A stretch of DNA of 40,872 nt from Deltaproteobacteria bacterium (GCA_024278765.1 JAJRSM010000019.1:1-40872), one strand, 5' to 3'; positions 7,129-16,151 are shown, counted from the first letter of the stretch. Program-made: numbers and translations. Notes: generated by a model not told the origin, from the letters alone.

Positions 7129-8781
7129 ATGTCAGATATTACCTCGATGATGTCTATTGCAAGGACCGCGCTGATGACGGCTCAGAGATCAATGAGCATT
7201 GTATCGCATAATATCGCAAATGCTAATACCGAGGGGTATTCCAGGCAGCGTGCAGCACTGGAGACCAACAGCCCTGCTGAGTATGGGGGGATGCTATTCG
7301 GTCGTGGCGTTAGTATGGTCGATATCTCGCGGGTCTATGACCCTTTCATTGAGGCCAATCTACGGGATGCAAAATCTAACTTTGCTTTTTATGAGAGCAA
7401 GGGCACTATCTTGGCCAATGTAGAGGCCGTGGTAAATGACCTTGCTACCGAGTTTGGGCTTTCTTTTGCAATTAATGATTTTTTCAATGGTTTTCAGGAC
7501 CTTGCCAATGACCCGGCCTCTTCTACAGAGAGGGACTCATTGCTTGCCAAAGCCTCGGTAATGGCCGATACGTTCCAGCGAATAGATGAGCGTATCAAGC
7601 AAGAGCTTACCAGTGTTGCCGAGCAGATAGATGCCCTGGTTGTCGAGGTAAATAGTCTTGCCAATATGGTTGCCGATATAAATCAAGAGATAATCTTTAT
7701 GGAGAACCGTGGTCTCACCCCGAATGACCTGTTGGATACGAGAGATACATTGCTCAGAGATCTATCCGAGATAATCGACATATCTACCTTTTCCGATAGT
7801 GAGGGGACGATCAATGTCCTTATGGGCACAGGTATTAAGCTTGTCTCCGGCACTGATGTAACCGAGGTTACTCTGCAAGGGCCAAGCCTTACGACCGGCA
7901 GCTATCAGTTGATCTCAGGCGGGGTCGTTGAGTTTGCCGGCAGGTTAAGCGGCGGCAGTATTAAAGGGCTGATCGATGGTAGAGATCAAGCCGTAAAGAC
8001 CCTGACGGATATTGATGTTCTGGCTTCTTCAATATATCAGGAGATTAACGGGCTGCATTCTGCAGGGTACGGCCTTGACGGGACAACGGGTAATGACTTT
8101 TTCACCGGTATGCAGGTATATACCGAGGAAGATGTAGACAACACCGGTGGTTCCAAGGTTACCGCGTCAAGTATTACCAGCCTTAGCGCACTAACCCTGG
8201 ATGATTATACCCTAAGCTTCAGTGGCCCTGCTGTCTATAACGTTGTAAACTCAAATACAGGTGCTGTGGTTGTCTCGGCAGGGGCATATACGTCCGGTGC
8301 TGCGATTAACTTTGAAGGAATAAGTGTTACTATAACCGATACTACAGGGGCACCTGCTGTTGGAGATATCTTTGTGGTCAGTTCCACGCACGGTCTTACA
8401 GGCAATATGGAGGTCGCTATTACTGATACGGATCAGGTGGCTGCCTCCAGTACTCTGGTAGGGCTGCCGGGTAATAATATAAATGCACTTGCCATGTCCG
8501 CACTCAGGGACGCGAAGAATACCGATGGTAAGACCTTTGTTGATTTTTATACCAGTATCTTGACAGAGGTCGGGGTTGAGAGTAACTTCTTAAATGTTAA
8601 TCTGGAGTTGCAAGAGGCCGTTGTTCAAGAGCTATCGCTCAATCGTGAGTCGATCTCAGGGGTATCGCTTGAGGAAGAGGCCATTGAGATGATAAAGATA
8701 CAGCGTTCTTTCGAGGCGGCGGCAAAGCTCTTGAGCGTAGCCGATGAGATGTTTCAAACGCTCTTGAGTATTAAGCGTTAG
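7129..8781 (+). CDS. flgK: Hook-filament junction protein FlgK (HAP1)
   Basis: This is a 550-residue protein with the FlgK ends. The N-terminus has MSIARTALMTAQRSMSIVSH and NIANANTEGYSRQR, and the C-terminus has SGVSLEEEAIEMIKIQRSFE and AAAKLLSVADEMFQTLLSIK. The coiled-coil core DLANDPASSTERDSLLAKAS near residue 125 and DLLDTRDTLLRDLSEIID near 205 are typical. Residues about 320-440 form the variable outer domain, rich in Thr, Ser, Gly and Val. FlgK forms the first junction ring on the hook. It is exported with FlgN and lacks a cleaved signal. The start is ATG at 7129, two bases after flgN, so coupling is likely. Confidence 0.96.
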   Translation: MSDITSMMSIARTALMTAQRSMSIVSHNIANANTEGYSRQRAALETNSPAEYGGMLFGRGVSMVDISRVYDPFIEANLRDAKSNFAFYESKGTILANVEAVVNDLATEFGLSFAINDFFNGFQDLANDPASSTERDSLLAKASVMADTFQRIDERIKQELTSVAEQIDALVVEVNSLANMVADINQEIIFMENRGLTPNDLLDTRDTLLRDLSEIIDISTFSDSEGTINVLMGTGIKLVSGTDVTEVTLQGPSLTTGSYQLISGGVVEFAGRLSGGSIKGLIDGRDQAVKTLTDIDVLASSIYQEINGLHSAGYGLDGTTGNDFFTGMQVYTEEDVDNTGGSKVTASSITSLSALTLDDYTLSFSGPAVYNVVNSNTGAVVVSAGAYTSGAAINFEGISVTITDTTGAPAVGDIFVVSSTHGLTGNMEVAITDTDQVAASSTLVGLPGNNINALAMSALRDAKNTDGKTFVDFYTSILTEVGVESNFLNVNLELQEAVVQELSLNRESISGVSLEEEAIEMIKIQRSFEAAAKLLSVADEMFQTLLSIKR

Positions 8782-8812
8782 TTTGGTGAGATAGAGATAT
8801 GAGGGGATACAT

Positions 8813-9694
8813 ATGAGGGTTACAGAGAATATCGTCTATAGTACGTATATCAATGATATACTCAAGCACCAGCGTTCTTTGTTTAAGCTTCAAGAGCAGT
8901 TGGCCTCGGGTAAGGCCGTAAACTCCCTGTCCGATGATCCTGTCAATGCCGGTAGAATACTACGCGGTAGAAGTACCTTATCGGCCTTTGATCAGTATAC
9001 GAGGAACTCTAATACCGGGTTGACCTATCTGAGTATCGCCGAGTCGACTATGGACAGGGTTAAATCCATTATAATGAGAGCTAAGGAGGTCGCGATAAGC
9101 GAGGCCTCCGGTACAGCAGGTACTGCATCGCGCTTGAATGCCGCCTTTGAGGTAAGCCAGTTGCATGACGAGCTTATAGCTCTGGGTAATAAGAACTTTC
9201 AGGGTAGCTTTATGTTTGGCGGCTATGAGAGCGGCACTGAACCATTCGATACAGTCGGGGCTTACTCAGGTGATACGGCAGAGTATGCAATTCAGGTCGG
9301 GCAGTCTAAGACCCTTGCCATCGGCATAAATGGTGGTAACGTATTAAAAGGGGTCGGCGGCGGTGTTGATATAATTCAGTTGGTAGAGGACCTGCGAACA
9401 GCACTGAATGCCGATGATACGGCCAGCATACAGTCCGCTGTTGATGATATGGATAACTCATTTGAGCAGGTCTCTCTGGCTGTATCCGATATCGGTGGGC
9501 GTATATCAAGGCTTAACTCGATTATAGCGGATATAGAAAACTCCAAGCTTAATGTTCAGGCCTCGCTCTCAGGCATAGAGGATGCCGATATTATCAAGGT
9601 TATAAGTGATCTCACAAGGAGACAGACGGCACTGGAAGCAGCCATTGTCTCGGCCTCAAAGGTCTTTAGTCTGAGTATCTTCAATAGAATATAA
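8813..9694 (+). CDS. flgL: Hook-filament junction protein FlgL (HAP3)
   Basis: The 293 residues show the flagellin-like N-terminal helix typical of FlgL: LKHQRSLFKLQEQLASGKAV and SDDPVNAGRILRGRSTLSAF. The central FQGSFMFGGYESGTEPF is a family hallmark. The C-terminal helix includes ADIIKVISDLTRRQTALEAA. FlgL forms the second junction ring, between FlgK and the filament. The ATG at 8813 lies 31 bases after flgK. True flagellin is ruled out by the FMFGG motif and by the position after flgK. Confidence 0.95.
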   Translation: MRVTENIVYSTYINDILKHQRSLFKLQEQLASGKAVNSLSDDPVNAGRILRGRSTLSAFDQYTRNSNTGLTYLSIAESTMDRVKSIIMRAKEVAISEASGTAGTASRLNAAFEVSQLHDELIALGNKNFQGSFMFGGYESGTEPFDTVGAYSGDTAEYAIQVGQSKTLAIGINGGNVLKGVGGGVDIIQLVEDLRTALNADDTASIQSAVDDMDNSFEQVSLAVSDIGGRISRLNSIIADIENSKLNVQASLSGIEDADIIKVISDLTRRQTALEAAIVSASKVFSLSIFNRI

Positions 9695-9747
9695 CACTAA
9701 TTCTGCGATAGACTGCTTCATATATCTTAGGCCACGGAGGGCGCGTA

Positions 9748-9975
9748 ATGTTAGTATTGACACGGAAGTCAGGTGAGGCAATTAGAATAGGTGATGATAT
9801 ACGCATCGTCATCGTCTCGATTAAAGACAACCATATAAAACTTGGCATAGAAGCACCACTGAGCAACCCTGTTCATCGTGAAGAAATATATCTGAGAATC
9901 CAGCAGGAAAATAAAAACGCATCCACTACTATGCCTGATGATATAGTAGATGCATTAAAGGGGTTTGATGTCTAA
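9748..9975 (+). CDS. csrA: Carbon storage regulator CsrA (RNA-binding translational regulator)
   Basis: A 75-residue CsrA begins [18 protein letters not shown] and ends with the helix [15 protein letters not shown]. The RNA-binding residues are present: LTRK at the start and the Arg of VHREE. CsrA dimers bind GGA-containing hairpins at ribosome-binding sites and, in flagellated bacteria with FliW, repress flagellin translation. The start is ATG at 9748 with GGAGGG about eight bases upstream. The TAA stop overlaps the fliW ATG by one base (TAATG). Since both lie downstream of flgL and the sigma-28 promoter, CsrA levels should follow late flagellar expression. Confidence 0.97.
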   Translation: MLVLTRKSGEAIRIGDDIRIVIVSIKDNHIKLGIEAPLSNPVHREEIYLRIQQENKNASTTMPDDIVDALKGFDV

Positions 9976-10481
9976 TGAATGTTACTGCTAATGGGCCAAA
10001 GTCCATAAAGCTTGATACTAGCCGTTTTGGAGAGGTCGAGGTTACCGAGGATAAGGTGATATTATTTGCCAACGGCATACCTGGCTTCGAGACCAATAAG
10101 AGATACATACTTATTGACCATGATGAGGGAGGGATGTTTAAGTGGCTGCAAGCCGTTGATGACCCGCAGGTCGCCTTTCTTATGACAGACCCTTGCATCT
10201 TTAAGCAGGACTATAAGGTATCAATCTCCAGACCCGAGCTAAAGAGCCTTAAGGCCGAGAACCTCTCGACCATCGTAACGCTTGTGACCGTCTGCGTTGA
10301 GCCCGATAATAACCTTATGGCCCTTAACCTCAAAGGACCGATAGTCTTTAATTCAGCTAATATGACGGGTAAGCAGCTAATCGTTGATAAGGAAGATTAC
10401 TCTTGCCGTTTTGAGGTCCAGTTGAGAACGCCTGAAAAGGTCACGCCTGAAAAGGTCACGCCTGAAAAGGTCGTAAAATAA
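9975..10481 (+). CDS. fliW: Flagellar assembly factor FliW (CsrA antagonist)
   Basis: The 168-residue FliW has the family's LFANGIPGFETNKRYILIDH (about residues 28-47), FKWLQAVDDPQVAFLMTDP (about 55-73) and CVEPDNNLMALNLKGPIVFN (about 110-129). FliW binds flagellin or CsrA: free FliW sequesters CsrA allosterically and so links filament assembly to flagellin translation. Translation should be coupled to csrA through the one-base overlap. The C-terminus carries three copies of TPEKV before the final VVK, a tail not part of the usual ~150-residue fold. Confidence 0.96.
   Translation: MNVTANGPKSIKLDTSRFGEVEVTEDKVILFANGIPGFETNKRYILIDHDEGGMFKWLQAVDDPQVAFLMTDPCIFKQDYKVSISRPELKSLKAENLSTIVTLVTVCVEPDNNLMALNLKGPIVFNSANMTGKQLIVDKEDYSCRFEVQLRTPEKVTPEKVTPEKVVK
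10428..10472 (+). repeat. Perfect in-frame tandem repeat in fliW (15 bp x 3)
   Basis: ACGCCTGAAAAGGTC occurs three times without mismatch (10428-10442, 10443-10457, 10458-10472) and encodes TPEKV three times at the FliW C-terminus. Identical copies suggest recent slippage. Confidence 0.95.
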
Positions 10482-10574
10482 AAGACTAAATAGTCATACG
10501 TATACCTTGGAATTATGTAAGGTTTATATACTATAATTTTTGTATTTTATATACGTCATTATTTCTGCCTTTAA

Positions 10575-10592
10575 ATGTCACTATTTTGACAT
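10575..10592. promoter_or_regulatory. Inverted repeat upstream of the glycan island promoter
   Basis: ATGTCA-CTATTT-TGACAT is a perfect 6-bp inverted repeat with a 6-base spacer. It lies 28 bases upstream of the sigma-70-like -35 element at 10621. The form and place fit a binding site for a dimeric regulator, but no regulator gene is adjacent. Confidence 0.35.
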
Positions 10593-10620
10593 GTCGACTC
10601 TCTCCGCTTTACGAAAACAC

Positions 10621-10648
10621 TTGATAATTCAAGGATTTTAATTATAAT
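10621..10648 (+). promoter_or_regulatory. Sigma-70-type promoter for the glycosylation island
   Basis: TTGATA (10621-10626) and a perfect TATAAT (10643-10648) are separated by 16 bases in an A+T-rich gap. The next gene (10763) is about 108 bases beyond the predicted start. This would allow the glycan genes to be expressed apart from the sigma-28-dependent flagellar genes. Nothing convincing as a terminator is seen after fliW, so read-through is also possible. Confidence 0.65.
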
Positions 10649-10762
10649 GAGATATATCTGATATGGTATGGATTTTGCATATTACTAAAGGTATATCTAA
10701 CTAACAGTACCGTTGTTTACGGCTCTGCATTGCTGGGGGCGTAAAGCAGGGAAGGTGATTTT

Positions 10763-11758
10763 ATGGCGTTAGAAGGCAGTACTATACTTATAACCGGCGG
10801 GACCGGTTCTCTGGGTCAGAAGTTGACTGAGATTATTCTGGCCAATTATAATCCAAAGCGTCTTATAATTCTCAGCCGTGATGAGCTTAAGCAGTACGAG
10901 ATGTGTCAGAGATTTAATGACCATCAGGCTCTCAGGTTTTTTCTCGGTGATGTAAGAGACCGTGACAGGCTTTACAGGGCTTTTGATGGTGTTGATTATA
11001 TCATTCATGCGGCTGCCCTTAAGCAGGTACCCGCTGCCGAGTACAATCCTTTCGAGGCCATCAAGACAAATATTTATGGTGCTAAGAATGTCATTGACGC
11101 TGCCGTTGATTGGGGTGTTAAGAAGGTCGTAGCACTTAGCACAGATAAGGCCGCTAATCCGATAAACCTATACGGAGCGACAAAGCTCTGCTCTGATAAA
11201 CTTTTTATCTCCGGCAATACCTATGCCGGCAGTAAACCTACGCGTTTTTCTGTGGTGAGGTACGGCAATGTTGTGGGGAGTCGCGGCAGTGTTATTCCGT
11301 ATTTTCTTCAGAGTCGAAAGAGCGGGGTGGTTACTGTAACCGATAAGCGTATGACGAGGTTCTGGATAACGCTTGATCAGGGGGCGCGAATGGTACTGGA
11401 TTCTTTTGAGAGAATGAAGGGGGGGGAGATCTTTGTCCCTAAGATTCCAAGTACCGGAATTATGGATGTTGTCGAGGCCATCGCACCTGATTGCGAGGTA
11501 AAGCTAATAGGGATAAGGCCAGGAGAGAAACTCCATGAAGTCCTTATCAGTGAGGATGACGGTAGGTTAACGCTTGAGTATGATGATTACTTTGTGATCC
11601 AGCCGCAGTTCCCTTGGTGGGGGCAGGAGCGCAAAGAAGGCGGCGTCCCTGTGAGGGACGGCTTTACCTATACTAGTGATAATAATAAGGTCAAGCTGGA
11701 TATCAAGGGTATTCAGGATCTTGTAGAGACGTGGCATGGTGGTGGCGATCACGACTGA
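10763..11758 (+). CDS. pseB: UDP-GlcNAc 4,6-dehydratase, PseB-like (nonulosonic acid pathway)
   Basis: This 331-residue extended SDR has the NAD-binding motif TGGTGSLG at residues 11-18 and the PseB/FlaA1-type active site STDKAANPINLYGATK at 126-141 (Thr-Asp-Lys, then Tyr137 and Lys141). Further family marks are RYGNVVGSRGSVIPYF and RMTRFWITLDQGARMV. PseB converts UDP-GlcNAc to the 4-keto-6-deoxy sugar, usually with C5 inversion, as the first step to pseudaminic acid. Stereochemistry cannot be read from sequence, so a retaining homologue remains possible. It is first in the island, with GGAAGGTG as ribosome-binding site, and the NeuB-type synthase follows. Confidence 0.88.
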   Translation: MALEGSTILITGGTGSLGQKLTEIILANYNPKRLIILSRDELKQYEMCQRFNDHQALRFFLGDVRDRDRLYRAFDGVDYIIHAAALKQVPAAEYNPFEAIKTNIYGAKNVIDAAVDWGVKKVVALSTDKAANPINLYGATKLCSDKLFISGNTYAGSKPTRFSVVRYGNVVGSRGSVIPYFLQSRKSGVVTVTDKRMTRFWITLDQGARMVLDSFERMKGGEIFVPKIPSTGIMDVVEAIAPDCEVKLIGIRPGEKLHEVLISEDDGRLTLEYDDYFVIQPQFPWWGQERKEGGVPVRDGFTYTSDNNKVKLDIKGIQDLVETWHGGGDHD

Positions 11759-11819
11759 TAATTTTAAGATTTAATACGGATCTGGTTGTTAAATATAGAA
11801 GCGCAGAGGTCTTGAAAAG

Positions 11820-12920
11820 ATGGCAGAGAAGGTTATTATAGGCAGCCGTGAGGTTGGCCCTGGTTTTCCTACTTATATTATAGCTGAGGTCGGTTCTAAC
11901 CACGACGCAAGTCTGGAGCGTGCGATGGAGCTTGCAAAGGCCGCTAGAGATGCCGGGGCCGACGGCGTTAAGTTTCAGTCTTTTACAGCCGAGGGGCTTA
12001 TAAATCCGCTAAGGCCGGATGGTGCCGGCGGTTGGGAAGACCACCACGCATACGAGGTGATAGATAAGCTTACCTTACCGGCGAAGTGGCACTATGAACT
12101 TAAGCGTTATTGTGATGAGCTTGGTATAGATTTTCTCTCGGCCCCGTTTGATCTGGGTCGTGCAGATCTCTTACATATGGTTGGGGTATCGGCCTACAAA
12201 ATCGCCTCCGGCGATATTACCTATGTCCAGCTCCTTCAGAGAGTCGCATCCTTTGATAAGCCTGTTATCTTATCGACCGGGGCGTCTTATCTGGAAGAGG
12301 TCGATGAGGCGGTAAAGGTCATTATGGCAGCAGGCAATAGCCAGATCGCGCTGATGCATTGTGTCTCGCTTTATCCGAGCAAGTTCGAGGATGCCAACCT
12401 TAAATGCATAACGACTATGAGAAAAGCATGGGGTGTGCCGGTTGGGTTCTCTGATCATAGTGCTGGTTCTTTACTGGCGATAGGGGCGGTCTCTTTGGGT
12501 GCTTCTATAATAGAGAAGCACCTGACCTTTAGTCGTGAACTCGGCGGCCCAGATCATTCATATGCAATGGAGATCGGTGAGTTTAAAGAGATGGTAGATG
12601 ACATTCGTTCTATTGAGATTGCTCTTGGTACAGGTCTTAAAAAACCAACTGAGCAGGAGATCGGCGAGCGAGTAGGGGCACGGAGAAGTATATATCTAAG
12701 GAAAGACGTAGCGGCAGGGATGGTCCTTACCAGTGATCTCTTTAAGGTTGTCAGGCACGCCCATGGTATGGAGCCGTGCCAGTTATCTGGTGTTATAGGT
12801 AAAGAGGCCGCACGTGATCTAAAGCAGAATATGCCGTTGCTGGTAGATGATATTAGTGAATTCGACAAAACTTCTGAGACTGGGGCGGCAGCGAAGAAGC
12901 CGGACTTTGCCGGTCGTTGA
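11820..12920 (+). CDS. N-acetylneuraminate/pseudaminate synthase family protein (NeuB type)
   Basis: The 366-residue protein combines a NeuB TIM barrel (about 1-275) and a C-terminal SAF domain (about 290-350). It shows YIIAEVGSNHDASLERAMEL near the start, ADGVKFQSF, KIASGDITYVQLLQ, PVGFSDHSAGSLLAIGAV and IIEKHLTFSRELGGPDHSYA; the last carries the metal-binding His region. The family condenses phosphoenolpyruvate with a 6-carbon amino sugar to give a 9-carbon nonulosonic acid. It is slightly longer than PseI (~345). Whether the product is pseudaminate, legionaminate or another acid cannot be decided from sequence alone. The ATG at 11820 has only a weak ribosome-binding site. Confidence 0.87.
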   Translation: MAEKVIIGSREVGPGFPTYIIAEVGSNHDASLERAMELAKAARDAGADGVKFQSFTAEGLINPLRPDGAGGWEDHHAYEVIDKLTLPAKWHYELKRYCDELGIDFLSAPFDLGRADLLHMVGVSAYKIASGDITYVQLLQRVASFDKPVILSTGASYLEEVDEAVKVIMAAGNSQIALMHCVSLYPSKFEDANLKCITTMRKAWGVPVGFSDHSAGSLLAIGAVSLGASIIEKHLTFSRELGGPDHSYAMEIGEFKEMVDDIRSIEIALGTGLKKPTEQEIGERVGARRSIYLRKDVAAGMVLTSDLFKVVRHAHGMEPCQLSGVIGKEAARDLKQNMPLLVDDISEFDKTSETGAAAKKPDFAGR

Positions 12921-12988
12921 TTTTTTTAAAATTTCCGTCTTTTACCTTTACTCTAAACCAGGATTGTCTGTAATAAGGCGAGGGGCCT

Positions 12989-13801
12989 TTGGGTACGAAC
13001 CTAGTCGATGAAAAAGGACCGGCTGGTAGCAGATCGGTCATCGCTATCATTCAGGCACGGATGGGCTCGACCAGATTGCCAGGGAAGGTCTTGGCAGATC
13101 TCTCTGGCAAGACCATCTTATGGCATGTCGTTAGTAGGGTCAGGCACGTGCGTGCTGTGGACCGGATCGTTGTCGCAACGACTCTGGGCGCATCCGACGA
13201 CAAGATCGTAAGGTGGTGTGATGACGAAGGGGTAGCCTGCTTCAGGGGTAGCTCCGAGGATGTTCTGGATCGTTATTACCGGGCAGCCCTTGAGTACGAC
13301 GCGGCTACTATTGTCAGGATTACATCTGATTGCCCTTTGCTGGACCCTTCGCTTGTTGATATGGCTATCGCTAAATTTCAGGCCGGCGGCTATGATCACG
13401 TAAGTGTCGGAGGTAATTACCCGGACGGTCTTGATACAGAGGTCTTTTCATTCGCAGCCCTTGCTAGCGCGTGGAAAGAGGCGGTACTTGGCTCAGAGCG
13501 CGAGCATGTAACGCCGTTTATTTGGAAGCAGCCCGAGCGTTTCAGGCTCTTTGGTTTTAGTGCGCAGGAAGACTATCGAGCGATGCGCTGGACCGTAGAT
13601 GACGAGCGTGACCTCAGATTTGTCCGTGCCGTCAGTGACGGGTTAGGCCGACGTGATAAGCCTTTTGGCATGCAGGAAATACTTGATTACCTCAAGCTTC
13701 ATCCGCAGCTCTTAGAGATAAACGGCGGCACTATGCGTAACGAAGGATACGCAAAGTCTCTTCGCCAAGACGCAGTGACTGCGGTTACTGAAAAGGACTG
13801 A
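12989..13801 (+). CDS. SpsF-type cytidylyltransferase (nonulosonic acid activation)
   Basis: The 270-residue protein has the nucleotide-binding signature IIQARMGSTRLPGKVL at about residues 20-35 and the metal-binding SDCPLLDP near 110. It continues with DGLDTEVFSF and MRWTVDDERDLRFV, all typical of the SpsF/COG1861 nucleotidyltransferase family. In nonulosonic acid clusters this enzyme probably makes the CMP-sugar. The only in-frame start is TTG at 12989; an ATG at 13008 is in another frame. A short non-conserved segment of ~15 residues precedes the domain. Its placement between synthase and aminotransferase supports the assignment. Confidence 0.83.
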   Translation: MGTNLVDEKGPAGSRSVIAIIQARMGSTRLPGKVLADLSGKTILWHVVSRVRHVRAVDRIVVATTLGASDDKIVRWCDDEGVACFRGSSEDVLDRYYRAALEYDAATIVRITSDCPLLDPSLVDMAIAKFQAGGYDHVSVGGNYPDGLDTEVFSFAALASAWKEAVLGSEREHVTPFIWKQPERFRLFGFSAQEDYRAMRWTVDDERDLRFVRAVSDGLGRRDKPFGMQEILDYLKLHPQLLEINGGTMRNEGYAKSLRQDAVTAVTEKD

Positions 13802-13840
13802 GCTGCCGGGTTAGCTTAATAACTTTATATCAAGGATGAT

Positions 13841-15154
13841 ATGACTACAGGTAATGACTCTGCATTTCCAATATCAGATGAGCTCTGGCAAAGGGGGCGA
13901 GCCCTTATTCCGACCGGCACCCAGACGCTCAGTAAGGCCCCTAACCAGTTCGTTGGCGGGGTAACTCCTAAGTACCTGAAGCGTGGTGAGGGCTCTCACG
14001 TATGGGACGTAGATGGTAACGAGTACATTGATTACCCTATGGCCCTTGGCCCTATCCTACTCGGCTATAACTATCCTCCGGTCATAGAGGCCGTAACAAA
14101 ACAGATCAAAGAAGGCACTACTTTTACCCTTATGCATCCGCTTGAGGTCGAGGTCGCTGAGCTCATGAGAGAGCTTGTTCCTAGCTGCGATATGGTGCGT
14201 TTTGGTAAAAACGGTGCCGACGCGACGAGTGCTGCCGTCAGGGCAGCGCGCGCTTATACTGGTAGAGAAAACGTTGCTTACTGCGGCTACCATGGTTGTC
14301 AGGACTGGTATGCCGTGGTGACCCCTCGTAATATTGGTATTCCTAAGTACCTTGCGTCCTTAATGCATGCCTTTGAATATAATAAAATAGAAAGTCTTGA
14401 AAAGGTCTTTGTCGAAAATCCCGGAAAGATAGCTGCCGTTATTATGGAGGTCCCAGGTATTGAGCCTGCGATTAATCCAGAGACAGGCATGAATTTTTTG
14501 CAAGAGGTCGCCGAGCTCGCCAGTAAAAACGGAGCAGTCTTTATTCTAGATGAGATTGTAACTGGCTTTCGTTTTTCTATCGGAGGTGCGCAGCAGAAGT
14601 ATGATGTAATGCCGGATCTGTCCTGCTTTGGTAAGGGCATGGCAAATGGTTTTCCGATCTCTGCCGTAGTAGGTAAAAAAGAATTTATGAAAGAGTTTGA
14701 CGAGGTTTTTTTCTCTATGACTTATTCCGGTGATACAATCGGGCTTAGTGCGGCAAAGGCTACTCTAACGGAACTCATTGAAAAGCCTGTAATAGATTAT
14801 ATCTGGAAGACGGGCGCGCGACTTCACGCAGGGGTAAATAAGCTAGCCGAAGAACTCGAAGTGCCGTTTCGCTTTGGTGGGCAGCCGGTAAGAGGCCATT
14901 ACGTAATTGAAGCTGGTGATGAGGACCAAGTGTTAACGGTAAAGAGTCTTTTTTTGCAGGAGACCGTCAAGCGCGGTATATTATTTGGCGGTCCTGTCTT
15001 TATTTCTTACTCGCACAGCGAGGGTGATATCGATAAAACAATCAATGTCGTGGGCGAGGCCTTCAAGGTTATAAAGAAGGCTTTGGCAAGCGGTGATCCA
15101 GATGCCTTTATAGAGGGCGAAAAACCAAGTGTAGTCTTCAGGCAAAGGAAGTAG
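13841..15154 (+). CDS. Class III PLP aminotransferase, glutamate-1-semialdehyde aminomutase-like
   Basis: The 437 residues match the class III fold. The PLP-binding Lys is K265 in FGKGMANGFPISAVVG, the cofactor-contacting Asp is in FILDEIVTGFRF, and the N-terminal SHVWDVDGNEYIDY is typical. It resembles HemL (glutamate-1-semialdehyde aminomutase) most by motif, but the neighbours are sugar genes. It is likelier to aminate or isomerise a sugar-pathway intermediate than to make haem. It may replace the DegT-type aminotransferase PseC, which is missing from the window; that substitution is inference. The ribosome-binding site is AAGGATG before ATG 13841. The oxidoreductase gene follows one base after the stop. 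Confidence 0.85.
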   Translation: MTTGNDSAFPISDELWQRGRALIPTGTQTLSKAPNQFVGGVTPKYLKRGEGSHVWDVDGNEYIDYPMALGPILLGYNYPPVIEAVTKQIKEGTTFTLMHPLEVEVAELMRELVPSCDMVRFGKNGADATSAAVRAARAYTGRENVAYCGYHGCQDWYAVVTPRNIGIPKYLASLMHAFEYNKIESLEKVFVENPGKIAAVIMEVPGIEPAINPETGMNFLQEVAELASKNGAVFILDEIVTGFRFSIGGAQQKYDVMPDLSCFGKGMANGFPISAVVGKKEFMKEFDEVFFSMTYSGDTIGLSAAKATLTELIEKPVIDYIWKTGARLHAGVNKLAEELEVPFRFGGQPVRGHYVIEAGDEDQVLTVKSLFLQETVKRGILFGGPVFISYSHSEGDIDKTINVVGEAFKVIKKALASGDPDAFIEGEKPSVVFRQRK

Positions 15155-15155
15155 C

Positions 15156-16148
15156 GTGGATATTAAGGATAAAACATTTCTTCTAATTGGTTGCGGCTCT
15201 ATAGGGAGAAGGCATATAAAAAACCTCGCCTCTATCGGAGCAAGAAGGTTTATGCTCTGCGACCTTAGCGAAGACCGTCAGGCTCAAGCAAGGGCCTGTC
15301 TGCCTGGCGACGCTGAGGTAGAGTCTTTTACAGACTACTGCGCAGCCCTAGATAAGGGGCCAGATGCGGCTCTAATATGTACACCGTCGAGTATGCACCG
15401 GGAGATGTCGGTAGCAGCGGCGCGTGCCGGGGTAAATCTTTTTATCGAGAAGCCGCTATCACATACTATAGACGGCGTGGCAGAGCTTATAGAGATAGTA
15501 ACTGAAAAGCAACTGATAGCTACGATGGCGATGTGTTACCGCTTTCATCCTGTTTTTAAAAGGCTTAAGCAGATGATGGATGATAATGTTATAGGCAGGC
15601 TTTATCACGCCAATTGTTACGGCGGTTATTATCTGCCGTATTGGCATCCTAATGAGGATTATAGAACCGAATATGCTGCGCAGAAAAAACTTGGCGGCGG
15701 GGTGATACTAACAAGCATTCACGGCTTTGACAACCTGCGTTGGCTCTTTGGTGAGGTAGAGCAGGTAACTGCGATTGTTGATAAGGTCGGCGATCTGGAG
15801 ATGGACGTCGAGGATATGGCTCTTGGGACATTTCAGATGCAGAGCGGCTTGTATATAAGTTGGCAGACGGATTTCCTGAGAAGGTCTGATGAGCATATGT
15901 ATGTTATCGTTGGCGAATTAGGCACGCTCAGGTGTAATGTGCTGGAAGGTTTGATTGAGGTTTATTCTGCAGAGGATCGCAGTTGGAGCACAGAGCGGAT
16001 CGCCTATAATGTGAATGCCATGTATATAGCCGAGATGGAGTCTTTTGTCAGTGCCATTACTACGGGCTCGCCTGTGGCCGTAGGGCTTGATGAGGGGCGC
16101 AAAACTCTAAAGTTAGCACTTGAGATAAAGGCGCAAGGCGGAGGTTAG
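15156..16148 (+). CDS. Gfo/Idh/MocA family NAD(P)-dependent sugar oxidoreductase
   Basis: The 330 residues carry an N-terminal Rossmann motif IGCGSIGRRHIKNL (residues 11-24) and the family active-site Glu-Lys-Pro at 97-99 in NLFIEKPLSHT. The C-terminal substrate domain includes GGGVILTSIHGFDNLRWLFG, with the expected His. These enzymes oxidise or reduce hydroxyl groups on sugars, often before transamination. Paired with the class III aminotransferase (one base upstream) it could supply a keto-sugar for amination. Start is GTG at 15156; the next gene begins three bases after its stop. Confidence 0.88.
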   Translation: MDIKDKTFLLIGCGSIGRRHIKNLASIGARRFMLCDLSEDRQAQARACLPGDAEVESFTDYCAALDKGPDAALICTPSSMHREMSVAAARAGVNLFIEKPLSHTIDGVAELIEIVTEKQLIATMAMCYRFHPVFKRLKQMMDDNVIGRLYHANCYGGYYLPYWHPNEDYRTEYAAQKKLGGGVILTSIHGFDNLRWLFGEVEQVTAIVDKVGDLEMDVEDMALGTFQMQSGLYISWQTDFLRRSDEHMYVIVGELGTLRCNVLEGLIEVYSAEDRSWSTERIAYNVNAMYIAEMESFVSAITTGSPVAVGLDEGRKTLKLALEIKAQGGG

Positions 16149-16151
16149 GCC

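Noticed and set aside
10586-10614. TTGACA as the -35 of a promoter before pseB.
   Set aside because: No acceptable -10 hexamer lies 16-18 bases downstream; TTGATA-N16-TATAAT at 10621 is better.
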